Source: Clostridiales bacterium UBA4039 (lineage in GTDB: Bacteria > Bacillota > Clostridia > Lachnospirales > Vallitaleaceae). From it: a stretch of DNA of 40,916 nucleotides. The stretch is taken from assembly GCA_002382805.1 (NCBI GenBank), contig DGAD01000028.1:1-40916 (forward strand). The letters run 5' to 3'. The notes under the pieces were generated by a model that was not told the DNA's origin, ran no database searches, and saw only the letters and a list, made by a program, of their open reading frames with translations. This document shows, piece by piece, positions 34,118 to 40,916 of the stretch; positions within the stretch are counted from its first letter, which is position 1, and every line of letters begins with the position of its first letter. The translations under genes were made by a program, and so were the position numbers.

Positions 34118-35915
34118 TAACAACACCTTCTTCCTGTTTCTTCTCACTGATTTTCCATTCTAGAGATTGTTGATATTCTTGCCACATCTTTTCATAGATA
34201 CCATGCTGAGCCAGCAATTGTTCATGCTTGCCTGTTTCTACAATCTCACCGTCTTTTACCACAAGAATACGATCTGCATCTTGGACGGTTGTTAGACGAT
34301 GTGCAATCATCAAGGTTGTTTTTCCATAGCTCAGCTCCTTGAGTGCTTGTTGAATAAGATGCTCATTTTCGGGATCAGCAAATGCTGTTGCTTCGTCTAA
34401 GATAACTATCGGAGCATCTTTGACAATGGCCCGTGCTATGGTAATGCGTTGCTTTTCTCCTCCCGATAGATACGTCCCTTTTGATCCTATAATCGTCTCC
34501 AGCCCTTGGTCTAGACCATCGATAATCTCTCTTGATCGCGACATATCAATCGCACTATTTAGGGATTGTTCATCCAGATTGGTTTGACCAAAAGCAATAT
34601 TATCATAAAGCGTCCCTTTAAAAAGTTGTGTATTTTGGAAAACCAATGAGATATGATTCATCAGCTCCTCTTTTGGAATTTCTTTTATATTACGTCCACC
34701 AATTAAAATCTCACCTTCTGTAACATCCCAAAATCGTGAAGCCAAACGTGCAATTGTTGTCTTGCCTCCGCCTGAAGGACCAACTAAAGCAACAGTCTCT
34801 CCTTGCTTAAGCTTAAAGTTCATCTTCTTAATAACCGGCTCTTTGGACGTCCTATATCCAAAAACAACGTCTTTGAATTCGATACTATATTCATCCAAAG
34901 GTTGGCTTACCTTTTGAAAAGGCATTGCTTCATATTCAAGCAGTTTATCAAATCGATCAATGGCTTGTTCTGCAATTAGCGCGTTTTGCTGAAAATGCAT
35001 AGAACGCATCACTAATACGGTAAACATCGGTGATACTAGAAGATAAAAAATAAAGTCTGTCACTACCAGTTCTAAATTATGTCCTCGTCCCACGAGAAAA
35101 ATCGCCATCGGAATCAAAAAAAACGCAACCGCTTGCATAATAACCGTATAGAAAACCATTGGTTTTTGGCAACTCAATGTATACGCATATACCATATCCT
35201 TATATCGTATAATACTGTCATAAAATCGTTTAAATGAAAATATACTTTGTCCAAATGTTTTTACCACTGGAATTCCACGAATATATTCCACGGATTCAGA
35301 GCTCATCTCTTCCAAGGCATCGTAATAACGTTCTTGAAAAGCTCTTCCCTTACCACCAATCATAAATCCCATTGAGAGAAATCCTAACACAATCGGCACC
35401 AATGAGGCTAATCCCATGCGCCAATCAATCGTCAAAATCAGTAGAATCAAAATAACCGGAGCGATAACGCTTCCCGCCATATCCGGAAGTTGATGGGCCA
35501 AAAACGAATGGGTCGTTGATGCTTGATCATCAATAATCTTTCGTATTTTCCCACTAGAATGTTCATCAAAAAAACCCAATGGCATATCCATCATCTTTGT
35601 CATCCCTTGCTTTCGCATGCCGACTTCCACACGAAAAGCAGCTAAGTGTGATGTTAATAAGGCAATAAAATAGATAAGTACGCCTGTAAATGCTGCTGCA
35701 AAAGTCATCCAAGCATATGTTTGAATACTCCAACCTTCATTGGAAAAATCCGCAGCAAATATTCGCCTAATAATAATCCATATAAATACAAAGGGCAAAA
35801 TATTTAATATTGCAGATAAGGCTGATAAAAAAAGTGACGTCGGAATCAAGATTTTTTTCTTACCCATAAATGGTGTAAACCGACGGATTAAAGATTTTTT
35901 TTGTTTCTTTTTCAT
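34110..35915 (-). CDS. ABC transporter, fused membrane and ATPase domains (first half of heterodimer)
   Basis: A 601-residue half-transporter with six spans (about 20-310) and an ATPase domain (about 340-585): Walker A GPSGGGKTT, Q-loop VFQNTQLF, signature LSGGEKQR, Walker B IVILDEATAFADPENE and H-loop IAHR. It is the first gene after a promoter with a Fur-like box. AAAGGAG precedes the ATG. With the overlapping next gene it should form a heterodimer; both halves keep the Walker B glutamate, so both sites may be active. Confidence 0.92.
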   Translation of the reverse strand: MKKKQKKSLIRRFTPFMGKKKILIPTSLFLSALSAILNILPFVFIWIIIRRIFAADFSNEGWSIQTYAWMTFAAAFTGVLIYFIALLTSHLAAFRVEVGMRKQGMTKMMDMPLGFFDEHSSGKIRKIIDDQASTTHSFLAHQLPDMAGSVIAPVILILLILTIDWRMGLASLVPIVLGFLSMGFMIGGKGRAFQERYYDALEEMSSESVEYIRGIPVVKTFGQSIFSFKRFYDSIIRYKDMVYAYTLSCQKPMVFYTVIMQAVAFFLIPMAIFLVGRGHNLELVVTDFIFYLLVSPMFTVLVMRSMHFQQNALIAEQAIDRFDKLLEYEAMPFQKVSQPLDEYSIEFKDVVFGYRTSKEPVIKKMNFKLKQGETVALVGPSGGGKTTIARLASRFWDVTEGEILIGGRNIKEIPKEELMNHISLVFQNTQLFKGTLYDNIAFGQTNLDEQSLNSAIDMSRSREIIDGLDQGLETIIGSKGTYLSGGEKQRITIARAIVKDAPIVILDEATAFADPENEHLIQQALKELSYGKTTLMIAHRLTTVQDADRILVVKDGEIVETGKHEQLLAQHGIYEKMWQEYQQSLEWKISEKKQEEGVVNV

Positions 35916-35958
35916 ACAAAACTCCTTTACAATAAATACTTATGCATGAGGTCATCTT

Positions 35959-35984
35959 AGTTACCGACGTTTACGTCGGTAACT
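35959..35984. promoter_or_regulatory. 26-bp perfect palindrome, probable TetR operator
   Basis: AGTTACCGACGT (35959-35970) and ACGTCGGTAACT (35973-35984) are perfect inverted repeats around TT. It lies in the leader of the ABC operon, 43 bp before the first ATG, downstream of the promoter. In the RNA it would also make a 12-bp hairpin. Confidence 0.75.
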
Positions 35985-35994
35985 GTTAAATTAT

Positions 35995-36014
35995 TAAGGG
36001 AGCCCCCTCCCTTA
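35995..36014. promoter_or_regulatory. Short GC-rich hairpin in the ABC-operon leader
   Basis: TAAGGGAG (35995-36002) and CTCCCTTA (36007-36014) pair perfectly around CCCC. No T-run follows on the minus strand, so it is not a clear terminator; it could be a protein site or stabilise the leader. Confidence 0.5.
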
Positions 36015-36017
36015 GTT

Positions 36018-36036
36018 GATATTGATTTTCGTTATC
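36018..36036 (-). promoter_or_regulatory. Fur-like box over the ABC-operon start site
   Basis: GATATTGATTTTCGTTATC matches the 19-bp Fur consensus at 15 positions by my count. It begins directly after the -10 of the ABC promoter and covers the expected start site, a typical repressing position. Confidence 0.65.
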
Positions 36037-36065
36037 ATTTTAATCGTATTTTTTGTATTTGTCAA
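36037..36065 (-). promoter_or_regulatory. Promoter of the ABC/TetR/MATE operon
   Basis: Minus-strand -35 TTGACA (36060-36065), 17-nt spacer, -10 TAAAAT (36037-36042). Start near 36030, giving a leader of about 115 nt that contains the Fur-like box, a small hairpin and the 26-bp palindrome. Confidence 0.8.
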
Positions 36066-36199
36066 GTTTTTGTATTACTTTTAACAATAATTCATTTTGT
36101 TTTTCTCTAAACCTTTCTACCTATTGACCATGTCCTAAAAAAGTTTCATACTAAATATATTGATAATCTATTTCATTTATTCAGAAAGGTGGTTTTTAT

Positions 36200-36616
36200 A
36201 TGTTATTTGTTCCCTATATTATGTTTGATGGTAATGCAGCTGAGGCTATTGATTTTTACAGCAAAGTACTTGGAGCAGATGCACCTGCCGAAATAATGTA
36301 CTACCGTGATACAAATGCTGTAGATATACCCACAGAATATGGCGACAAAGTTCTTCATGCAGAGCTTAAATTTCCTGGCGGCATGTTATATATAAGTGAT
36401 GCATTTCCTGGTGCAAATGTCACTTATACTGACAGTATTTCATTTAACCTTGGTCCGGATTCAGAAGCTTCTGCATATGAACTATTCGACAAATTATCCG
36501 AAGGCGGCAAAGTCGTTCAGCCTCTTCAAAAAGAATTCTGGGGAGCACTCTATGGATCTGTCACTGATCAATTTGGCATCTATTGGAGTGTGAATTTCCA
36601 ATTGCCGGCAGAGTAA
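36200..36616 (+). CDS. PhnB-like VOC-family protein
   Basis: A 138-residue protein of the PhnB/DUF1338-like branch of the VOC superfamily (often annotated as 3-demethylubiquinone methyltransferase-like, without evidence for that reaction). Typical features: N-terminal VPYIMFDGNAAEAIDFYSKVLGA, middle KVLHAELKFPGGMLYISDA and the end WGALYGSVTDQFGIYWSVNF. AAAGGTGG precedes the ATG. It is one of only three plus-strand genes, divergent from the ABC operon and convergent with the UPF0016 gene (6 bp between stops, no terminator seen). Substrate unknown. Confidence 0.85.
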   Translation: MLFVPYIMFDGNAAEAIDFYSKVLGADAPAEIMYYRDTNAVDIPTEYGDKVLHAELKFPGGMLYISDAFPGANVTYTDSISFNLGPDSEASAYELFDKLSEGGKVVQPLQKEFWGALYGSVTDQFGIYWSVNFQLPAE

Positions 36617-36622
36617 TACTTA

Positions 36623-38461
36623 CTATAAGGGATGTATTTTGATTTTAGCCAATTTTTCTTCGTTTTTTACTAATTGTTTTTTTACAAATGGATTGCCATG
36701 GGATGGATACACTTTTTTATAATTCAGCGTTGCCATCTTCATCCAGGAATGTCTATATTCTTTTAAGTTCTCTATCCAAATAATGACATGATGGCGACTT
36801 GGCAATCCATTCATCGTTGCATCTCCACTAAATAAAACTTGCTGTTCAAAAAGTAACCCGATGGAATCTTTGGTATGTCCCGGTAGCTCGACAACTTTTG
36901 CCCCCAACGTGTTTTCAATCGCAGGTTTATTGTTCGCATCTGCAATCCAATAGCGTGTTGCAGCATTCACCGGCTGATATTGGTGCTTTCCTTTTCCAAA
37001 CACTTTCATGAGCTGACAAAAGCCCCAAGCCAAACGGCTGCTACAACCACCTTCAAAGGAATTTTGCCCTGTCTTTAAGCGTGTGATGGCTTCAGGATGT
37101 AAAATAACTTTTGCATGGGTTTTTTCAAGTATTTGGTTTAAAAATCCGACATGATCATCGTGAGCATGGGTCAAAAACACGTAGCGAATATCCTCTAGCT
37201 TAATATGCTGCTTTTCTAATTTTTTGTAAAAATCTTCATACTGCTCTGCATACCCTGTATCAATCAACAAATACCCTTCCATAAGTTCTATAAGATATAG
37301 ATTACTTATTCTATTGCCTAAGTTGATGACTCGCTCCTCAATGGGTTTTCGAAGTTCGTACATTTTTCTTAATTTTTCTGCTGTATCGCTATCTATGGCT
37401 AACAATTGTTGAATATAGTCATGAATGTTGACATACGGTGTAATCGAACTTCCAAAAAGTATGCTTTCCATTTGCTGGCGAATAATATGGGCATAAGCTA
37501 ATTGATTTTCATTATCTACATGCTCAATAATCCAAAGGGTATCAATCAAACTATCATAGACTTTTTCTTTTGAAAAAGGCTTCTGTTCATAATCTGCTTT
37601 GATTTTTCCCAAAGCTTCAAGTGCTTCTGTTCCGGTACGCGCCTTATCAATAACTTCCTTGGCGTGTCCAATAGCACACTGATTCCCCTTACACTGGGTG
37701 CAATACGTGCCTCCCACACAAATTTTTGTCAGATCTTTATGGATATGCGCATAATAATCATGAAGCATTTTTGCTTGAAGTTTAAAGGCTGTCTGAATAT
37801 TTTCTTGTCTTTGTCTTACTAACTTGCTCATCAAATAAAGCACACTTAATGTTAATAACAAAACTGTTGGCACGACATAAATCGGTCGTAAGTAAGCTGT
37901 TGGAACGGATGTCGCTAATTTTTGCAGTCCAAAAAACATAAAAATAATTGCTGCAAATACCTTGATTCCAAACTCAGGTATCTTGTCGCCCATCTTTTTA
38001 CCTACAAAAATTCCCAACGCCCCTGTAGCAACCATTCCAGACACTGTTCCTACAAGAATAAGCAATGGATAATACGCATCCGTTGCCAATGTAATGGCTG
38101 TTAATTGTGTCTTGTCTCCGAGTTCTCCCAAGAAAAATGCAAGTGCAACCGTTCCAATCGGTCCCATTTGAATAGTTGCTTCCTCTTCATCCTCATCTTC
38201 TTCTGTCTTTAGCGTCCATAAGGCAAATCCTACGAAAGCGATTCCTGCAATAATCTGCAACCTGTCTATCGGAATAAAATTAGACAGATAACTTCCGAGT
38301 AAGACCGCTAAGCCGTGGTTTAAAAACGATCCAATCGCTATCCCTACCAGAACTTTTTTTACTGGAAATCTTGTGGCAAATGCCATCGCAAGAATTTGAG
38401 TCTTATCCCCCATTTCCGCTACAAAAATCAATAAAAATGCTTGTACAATCTCTTGTGTCAT
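36623..38461 (-). CDS. UPF0016/Gdt1-type cation exporter fused to a metallo-beta-lactamase-fold domain
   Basis: A 612-residue fusion. Residues 1-215: six or seven spans with two copies of the Gdt1/TMEM165 motif ExGDKTQ (EMGDKTQ near 16, ELGDKTQ near 113), the ion-binding signature of Mn2+/Ca2+ exporters. Residues of about 215-365: a soluble helical region with a four-cysteine cluster (CVGGTYCTQCKGNQC, near 247-261). Residues 370-612: an MBL fold with HAHDDHVGF, a GHTKDSIG His, FSGDATMNG and SHGNP, so a complete two-metal site. The start is set at MTQEIVQAF with GGAG upstream; earlier in-frame ATGs extend into the leader. A Mn2+ riboswitch precedes it, so the transporter half probably exports Mn2+. 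The role of the hydrolase half is unknown. Confidence 0.9.
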   Translation of the reverse strand: MTQEIVQAFLLIFVAEMGDKTQILAMAFATRFPVKKVLVGIAIGSFLNHGLAVLLGSYLSNFIPIDRLQIIAGIAFVGFALWTLKTEEDEDEEEATIQMGPIGTVALAFFLGELGDKTQLTAITLATDAYYPLLILVGTVSGMVATGALGIFVGKKMGDKIPEFGIKVFAAIIFMFFGLQKLATSVPTAYLRPIYVVPTVLLLTLSVLYLMSKLVRQRQENIQTAFKLQAKMLHDYYAHIHKDLTKICVGGTYCTQCKGNQCAIGHAKEVIDKARTGTEALEALGKIKADYEQKPFSKEKVYDSLIDTLWIIEHVDNENQLAYAHIIRQQMESILFGSSITPYVNIHDYIQQLLAIDSDTAEKLRKMYELRKPIEERVINLGNRISNLYLIELMEGYLLIDTGYAEQYEDFYKKLEKQHIKLEDIRYVFLTHAHDDHVGFLNQILEKTHAKVILHPEAITRLKTGQNSFEGGCSSRLAWGFCQLMKVFGKGKHQYQPVNAATRYWIADANNKPAIENTLGAKVVELPGHTKDSIGLLFEQQVLFSGDATMNGLPSRHHVIIWIENLKEYRHSWMKMATLNYKKVYPSHGNPFVKKQLVKNEEKLAKIKIHPL

Positions 38462-38556
38462 CGTTAAAAGCTCCATTTCTTTTTTATTCATAAAGCGACA
38501 GCGTCGCATTATCTCATAGAGATATCATTCATCTTAGGAAAATGACCTAGGGCATA

Positions 38557-38613
38557 ATAAAAAAGAGACTTACAGATTAAATAGTAGACTACACCATTTA
38601 ATCTATAAGTCTC
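38557..38613 (-). terminator. Terminator of the Mn2+ riboswitch
   Basis: GAGACTTACAGATTAAAT (38565-38582) pairs with ATTTAATCTATAAGTCTC (38596-38613) over 18 bp, followed on the minus strand by TTTTTT. The RNA 5' arm (38596-38613) includes the bases that close the riboswitch aptamer, so both cannot form at once. Confidence 0.9.
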
Positions 38614-38703
38614 GCTCCATTAACATTCATTAACGTAAATAAGACCAGGATTGCTCCAGTATGTTGACCTTATTTTGGTTTCCCATAGCTACTCCCTTAT
38701 AGA
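38602..38703 (-). promoter_or_regulatory. yybP-ykoY (Mn2+) riboswitch aptamer
   Basis: On the minus strand TCTATAAG (38703-38696) pairs with CTTATAGA (38609-38602) as P1. Directly inside are the conserved loop GGGAGTAGC (38696-38688) and, near the 3' side, ATGGAGCGAG. A middle helix contains CAACATACTGG and CCTGG. This family senses Mn2+ and usually precedes Mn exporters, which fits the UPF0016 gene. As drawn, ligand binding keeps P1 and prevents termination (an ON switch). Confidence 0.85.
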
Positions 38704-38713
38704 GTTCTATATC

Positions 38714-38742
38714 ATTTTATCAAGTCATGCATTTATTGTCAA
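38714..38742 (-). promoter_or_regulatory. Promoter of the Mn2+ riboswitch transcript
   Basis: Minus-strand -35 TTGACA (38737-38742), 17-nt spacer and -10 TAAAAT (38714-38719), with start near 38707, just before the riboswitch P1 strand. The 38462-38771 gap holds only this promoter, the riboswitch and its terminator. Confidence 0.85.
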
Positions 38743-38771
38743 TCTATTCACATAAAATAAATATATTGCGA

Positions 38772-39611
38772 TTATACATTTCTGATTTTTTGTAAGAGCA
38801 TCAGCACACTGATAACGGTAAATGTCGATCCCACAATGGTTAGTAATATGTCTTCCTCTGTCTTATTGGCAAACTTTGCCGCAACTTTTGCTCCCACAAC
38901 TGCCGAAGCACTTGTAATTGCCATAGCCATGGCTAATAGCAACACATTAACAGATCCCATATGAAAAAAGTGAGATACTCCACCAGTTAGTGCAGTAAAA
39001 GTCATAATAAGTACCGATGTTCCGATGGCTGTTTTCATATCATAATTTAACACACCTGTTAAAACAAATAAAATCATCAATCCTCCACCTGCTCCGACAA
39101 TACCACAGACCAATCCTAAAAACAGTCCAAGAACAGAAGATAATACCATTGGGTTTATATCTAATTGCGATATTTTGCTGACTTTTTTTTCTTTTTTTTG
39201 AACAATACCATTTTTGGCATTTTTCCGCATTCTTAATCCATCTCTTAAGAACTTCAATCCTAGAAGAAATGTCATAAAGCCTCCGACGCCACCAAGTGCT
39301 TCATTGTTAAAAAAACTTGAAAGATAACTTCCTAAAAAGGCACCAATACATGCTGTAATGGTTAAGGCAATTCCATCTTTCATATTAATGTTGCCATTCT
39401 TTTTATATGTCAGGAACGAAAAAAATGATGCAAACACATCGGTAATCAAACTCACTGCAATAGCGACATATGCTGAGATTGGGCTAAAACTAACCAAAAG
39501 CGGTGTCACAACCGTTGCCGCTGATGCCCCTGCTAAGCCTGTGACAATGCCGGCGCCAAAACCTGCTACGATGAGTAAAACAAAATTTCCAAACTTTAAT
39601 ATTTCGGGCAT
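38772..39611 (-). CDS. TSUP-family (TauE/SafE) permease
   Basis: A 279-residue membrane protein with about eight spans in two halves, each starting with the TSUP glycine-rich motif (GFGAGIVTGLAGASAATVVTPLLV and GLFLGLVCGIVGAGGGLMILFVL). The family moves sulfite, sulfonates or related organic anions; substrate not predictable here. AAGGAGG precedes the ATG. It is a single gene between the anti-sigma gene and the Mn2+ riboswitch promoter, with no clear terminator after it. Confidence 0.9.
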   Translation of the reverse strand: MPEILKFGNFVLLIVAGFGAGIVTGLAGASAATVVTPLLVSFSPISAYVAIAVSLITDVFASFFSFLTYKKNGNINMKDGIALTITACIGAFLGSYLSSFFNNEALGGVGGFMTFLLGLKFLRDGLRMRKNAKNGIVQKKEKKVSKISQLDINPMVLSSVLGLFLGLVCGIVGAGGGLMILFVLTGVLNYDMKTAIGTSVLIMTFTALTGGVSHFFHMGSVNVLLLAMAMAITSASAVVGAKVAAKFANKTEEDILLTIVGSTFTVISVLMLLQKIRNV

Positions 39612-39676
39612 ATAGACCTCCTTTTCTAATTTGTCTCTTTTATTTTATAACATATCAAAGTCTGGCACAAGCAAAT

Positions 39677-40369
39677 TTATTTACTCCAAAAAAGCACATG
39701 TCCGGTATCGGACAAAGCAAATACGTACTCTTGTGATTGAAGTAATTGATATTGCCTTCCTTGGGCTTTTTGATTGTAAATCATCTCTCGATAGACATCC
39801 CATTCAGGGTCTATCGCTTTGGGAAGGTTGTTAAAATCCTTAGCCATTGCTGTTGTTGTTCTTTCTGTAAAAGCTACAACGCCTGATTGTGTAAGGTTAA
39901 AAGACCCATTAACAACATTATTATCCAGATTATAGGTCACATAAATATTCGTTGTATCTTCAGGAAGATTTTCAGGAATCCATCCACGCGTAACAATGTC
40001 TTGAGCATCTAAGTAACTGATAAATGTATAGGACGGTGTCTCTGCTGCTGTCATATGTCGGATGTAGCCAATTGAGACTGACAGCAACAATACCAGTACA
40101 ACAAAGATAGAGATGACTATTTTTCTTACTCGACGCACTCTCTTTGAAAATAATCCCACTGCACTTCCTGAGTTACTCGTTACTTCCTCTTGAACCTTTT
40201 CCGCGCTCTTCTCTCCTGTACTTTGTTCTGCTTGCAAAGTTTCAGAAAGTTCTCTACATTCTGAGCAGCTTTTTATATGTTCCTCCACAATGTCACTACT
40301 CGTTTTTGACAATGCTTGATCATGATACATGGGTAACAAATCTTGAACTAATTCACAATTATATTTCAT
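39677..40369 (-). CDS. Zinc-finger anti-sigma factor with outside domain
   Basis: A 230-residue protein. N-terminal zf-HC2 module: CELVQDLLPMYHDQ and EEHIKSCSEC give the Cys/His zinc ligands. One span (about 83-106; IVISIFVVLVLLLSVSIGYI) is followed by an outside domain of about 120 residues of unknown family (SYLDAQDIVTRGWIPENLP, YVTYNLDNNVVNGSFNL). The ATG overlaps the sigma gene by 11 nt. The outside domain may sense an envelope signal. Confidence 0.85.
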   Translation of the reverse strand: MKYNCELVQDLLPMYHDQALSKTSSDIVEEHIKSCSECRELSETLQAEQSTGEKSAEKVQEEVTSNSGSAVGLFSKRVRRVRKIVISIFVVLVLLLSVSIGYIRHMTAAETPSYTFISYLDAQDIVTRGWIPENLPEDTTNIYVTYNLDNNVVNGSFNLTQSGVVAFTERTTTAMAKDFNNLPKAIDPEWDVYREMIYNQKAQGRQYQLLQSQEYVFALSDTGHVLFWSK

Positions 40370-40868
40370 AGCCGTACTTCTCCTTTAATTTTCCTCTTAA
40401 CTTTTTTTTACCTCTAAAATAAAACACTTTTGCTGAACTTACAGAAATATGTTGATGCACTGCAATCGCATTATAGGATTTATTTGTAAAAATTCGCGAC
40501 AGCACCACTTCCTTCATCGGACTTTTCATCTCAAAGATAACTTTCAATCCATACTCAAGAAGTTCTTTCTTAATCTGTGCGTTCTCTATAGACTGCTGTT
40601 TATCCTCTGCGAATCCCAAAACATCTTCTACTGAAAAATCGATATGTTTTTGTGTTCGCAGATATCCAAAATATCTGTTTTTTGCTATAGCTAATATCCA
40701 TGTTCGAATATGGGATTGTCCATTAAATTTATGGAAAGATAAATACACATGATAAAAAGTCTCTTGTGTTAATTCTTCTGCGATATGATGATTGTAGTGT
40801 GTCAGCTTATTTATAAAGTTATAGACATCAACATAATATAACTTATAAATTTCTTCAAAACCATCCAT
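40359..40868 (-). CDS. ECF-type RNA polymerase sigma factor
   Basis: A 169-residue group IV sigma factor. Region 2: DVYNFINKLTHYNHHIAEELTQETFYHVYLSFHKF and HIRTWILAIAKNRYFGYLRTQK; region 4: PMKEVVLSRIFTNKSYNAIAVHQHISVSSAKVFYFRGKKKLRGKLKE. AAAGGAGGAG lies before the ATG. Coupled to the overlapping anti-sigma gene. The upstream gene, if any, lies outside the window. Confidence 0.9.
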   Translation of the reverse strand: MDGFEEIYKLYYVDVYNFINKLTHYNHHIAEELTQETFYHVYLSFHKFNGQSHIRTWILAIAKNRYFGYLRTQKHIDFSVEDVLGFAEDKQQSIENAQIKKELLEYGLKVIFEMKSPMKEVVLSRIFTNKSYNAIAVHQHISVSSAKVFYFRGKKKLRGKLKEKYGYEI

Positions 40869-40898
40869 GGTCTCCTCCTTTCTTTTGAAGTTATTTTA

Positions 40899-40915
40899 GG
40901 CGTTTGCAAAACGCC
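40899..40915. terminator. Hairpin at the window edge, possible terminator of an upstream gene
   Basis: GGCGTTT (40899-40905) and AAACGCC (40909-40915) pair around GCA. The following minus-strand bases (TAAAATAAC) are not a clean T-run, and the region beyond is cut off, so this is tentative. Confidence 0.35.
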
Positions 40916-40916
40916 A

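Noticed and set aside
36121..36199. Promoter for the PhnB-like gene (TTGACC and TACTAA-like)
   Set aside because: The best -35/-10 combination has a 19-nt spacer; not reported as a feature.
38557..38613. Considered as a stand-alone terminator of the TSUP gene
   Set aside because: A consensus promoter and aptamer lie between it and TSUP, and its arm overlaps the riboswitch P1 strand, so it belongs to the riboswitch.

Overview
The window looks like chromosome from a low-GC, Gram-positive anaerobe, most likely class Clostridia. The signs are AT-rich DNA, strong AGGAGG-type ribosome binding sites, S-layer-homology (SLH) surface proteins, the two-subunit Fe-S L-serine dehydratase, a membrane pyrophosphatase, several ECF sigma/anti-sigma pairs and riboswitches of Firmicutes type. 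No exact genus can be fixed from the sequence alone. I see no rRNA, tRNA, CRISPR, insertion sequence or phage gene. Nearly everything after base 1,300 is on the minus strand.

Layout. 1-1,343: a MarR regulator and an NfsA-like nitroreductase (plus strand), closed by a bidirectional terminator shared with a chemotaxis receptor. 3,514-7,934: pyrophosphate-driven ion pump, L-serine dehydratase beta and alpha, and a small nitroreductase, apparently one operon. 7,954-9,404: a small operon of two SHOCT proteins and a Met/His/Gly-rich membrane-anchored protein. 9,442-11,325: an alpha/beta hydrolase and a TetR regulator, each preceded by the same operator.

11,334-21,882 is the most striking region. 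A sigma-A promoter and a cobalamin riboswitch with a terminator lead into five tightly packed genes. These are a 1,467-residue SLH surface protein with an alpha/alpha-barrel and two transcobalamin-like (DUF4430) domains, a second barrel+SLH protein, a membrane-anchored DUF4430 protein, EcfT, and a single-chain EcfA-EcfA-S fusion. Together they look like a bacterial counterpart of the intrinsic factor/transcobalamin design: wall-anchored corrinoid capture feeding an energy-coupling-factor importer.

21,913-26,928: two ECF sigma/anti-sigma pairs, a GloA-type glyoxalase, an intact AraC/GyrI regulator, and a damaged AraC/metallo-beta-lactamase pair that appears to have lost DNA at its junction. 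26,993-36,065: a Fur-box and palindrome-controlled heterodimeric ABC transporter, TetR, MATE exporter, and then a fusion of two TrmO-like tRNA-methyltransferase modules to a UvrA that lacks the UvrB-binding insertion. 36,200-38,742: a PhnB-like protein, and a UPF0016/Gdt1 cation exporter fused to a metallo-beta-lactamase domain, controlled by a yybP-ykoY (Mn2+) riboswitch whose P1 strand is shared with its terminator. 38,772-40,916: a TSUP permease and a third ECF sigma/anti-sigma pair.

Start codons were re-chosen by ribosome binding site in many genes. Promoters, operators and hairpins were found by eye and not scored by software.
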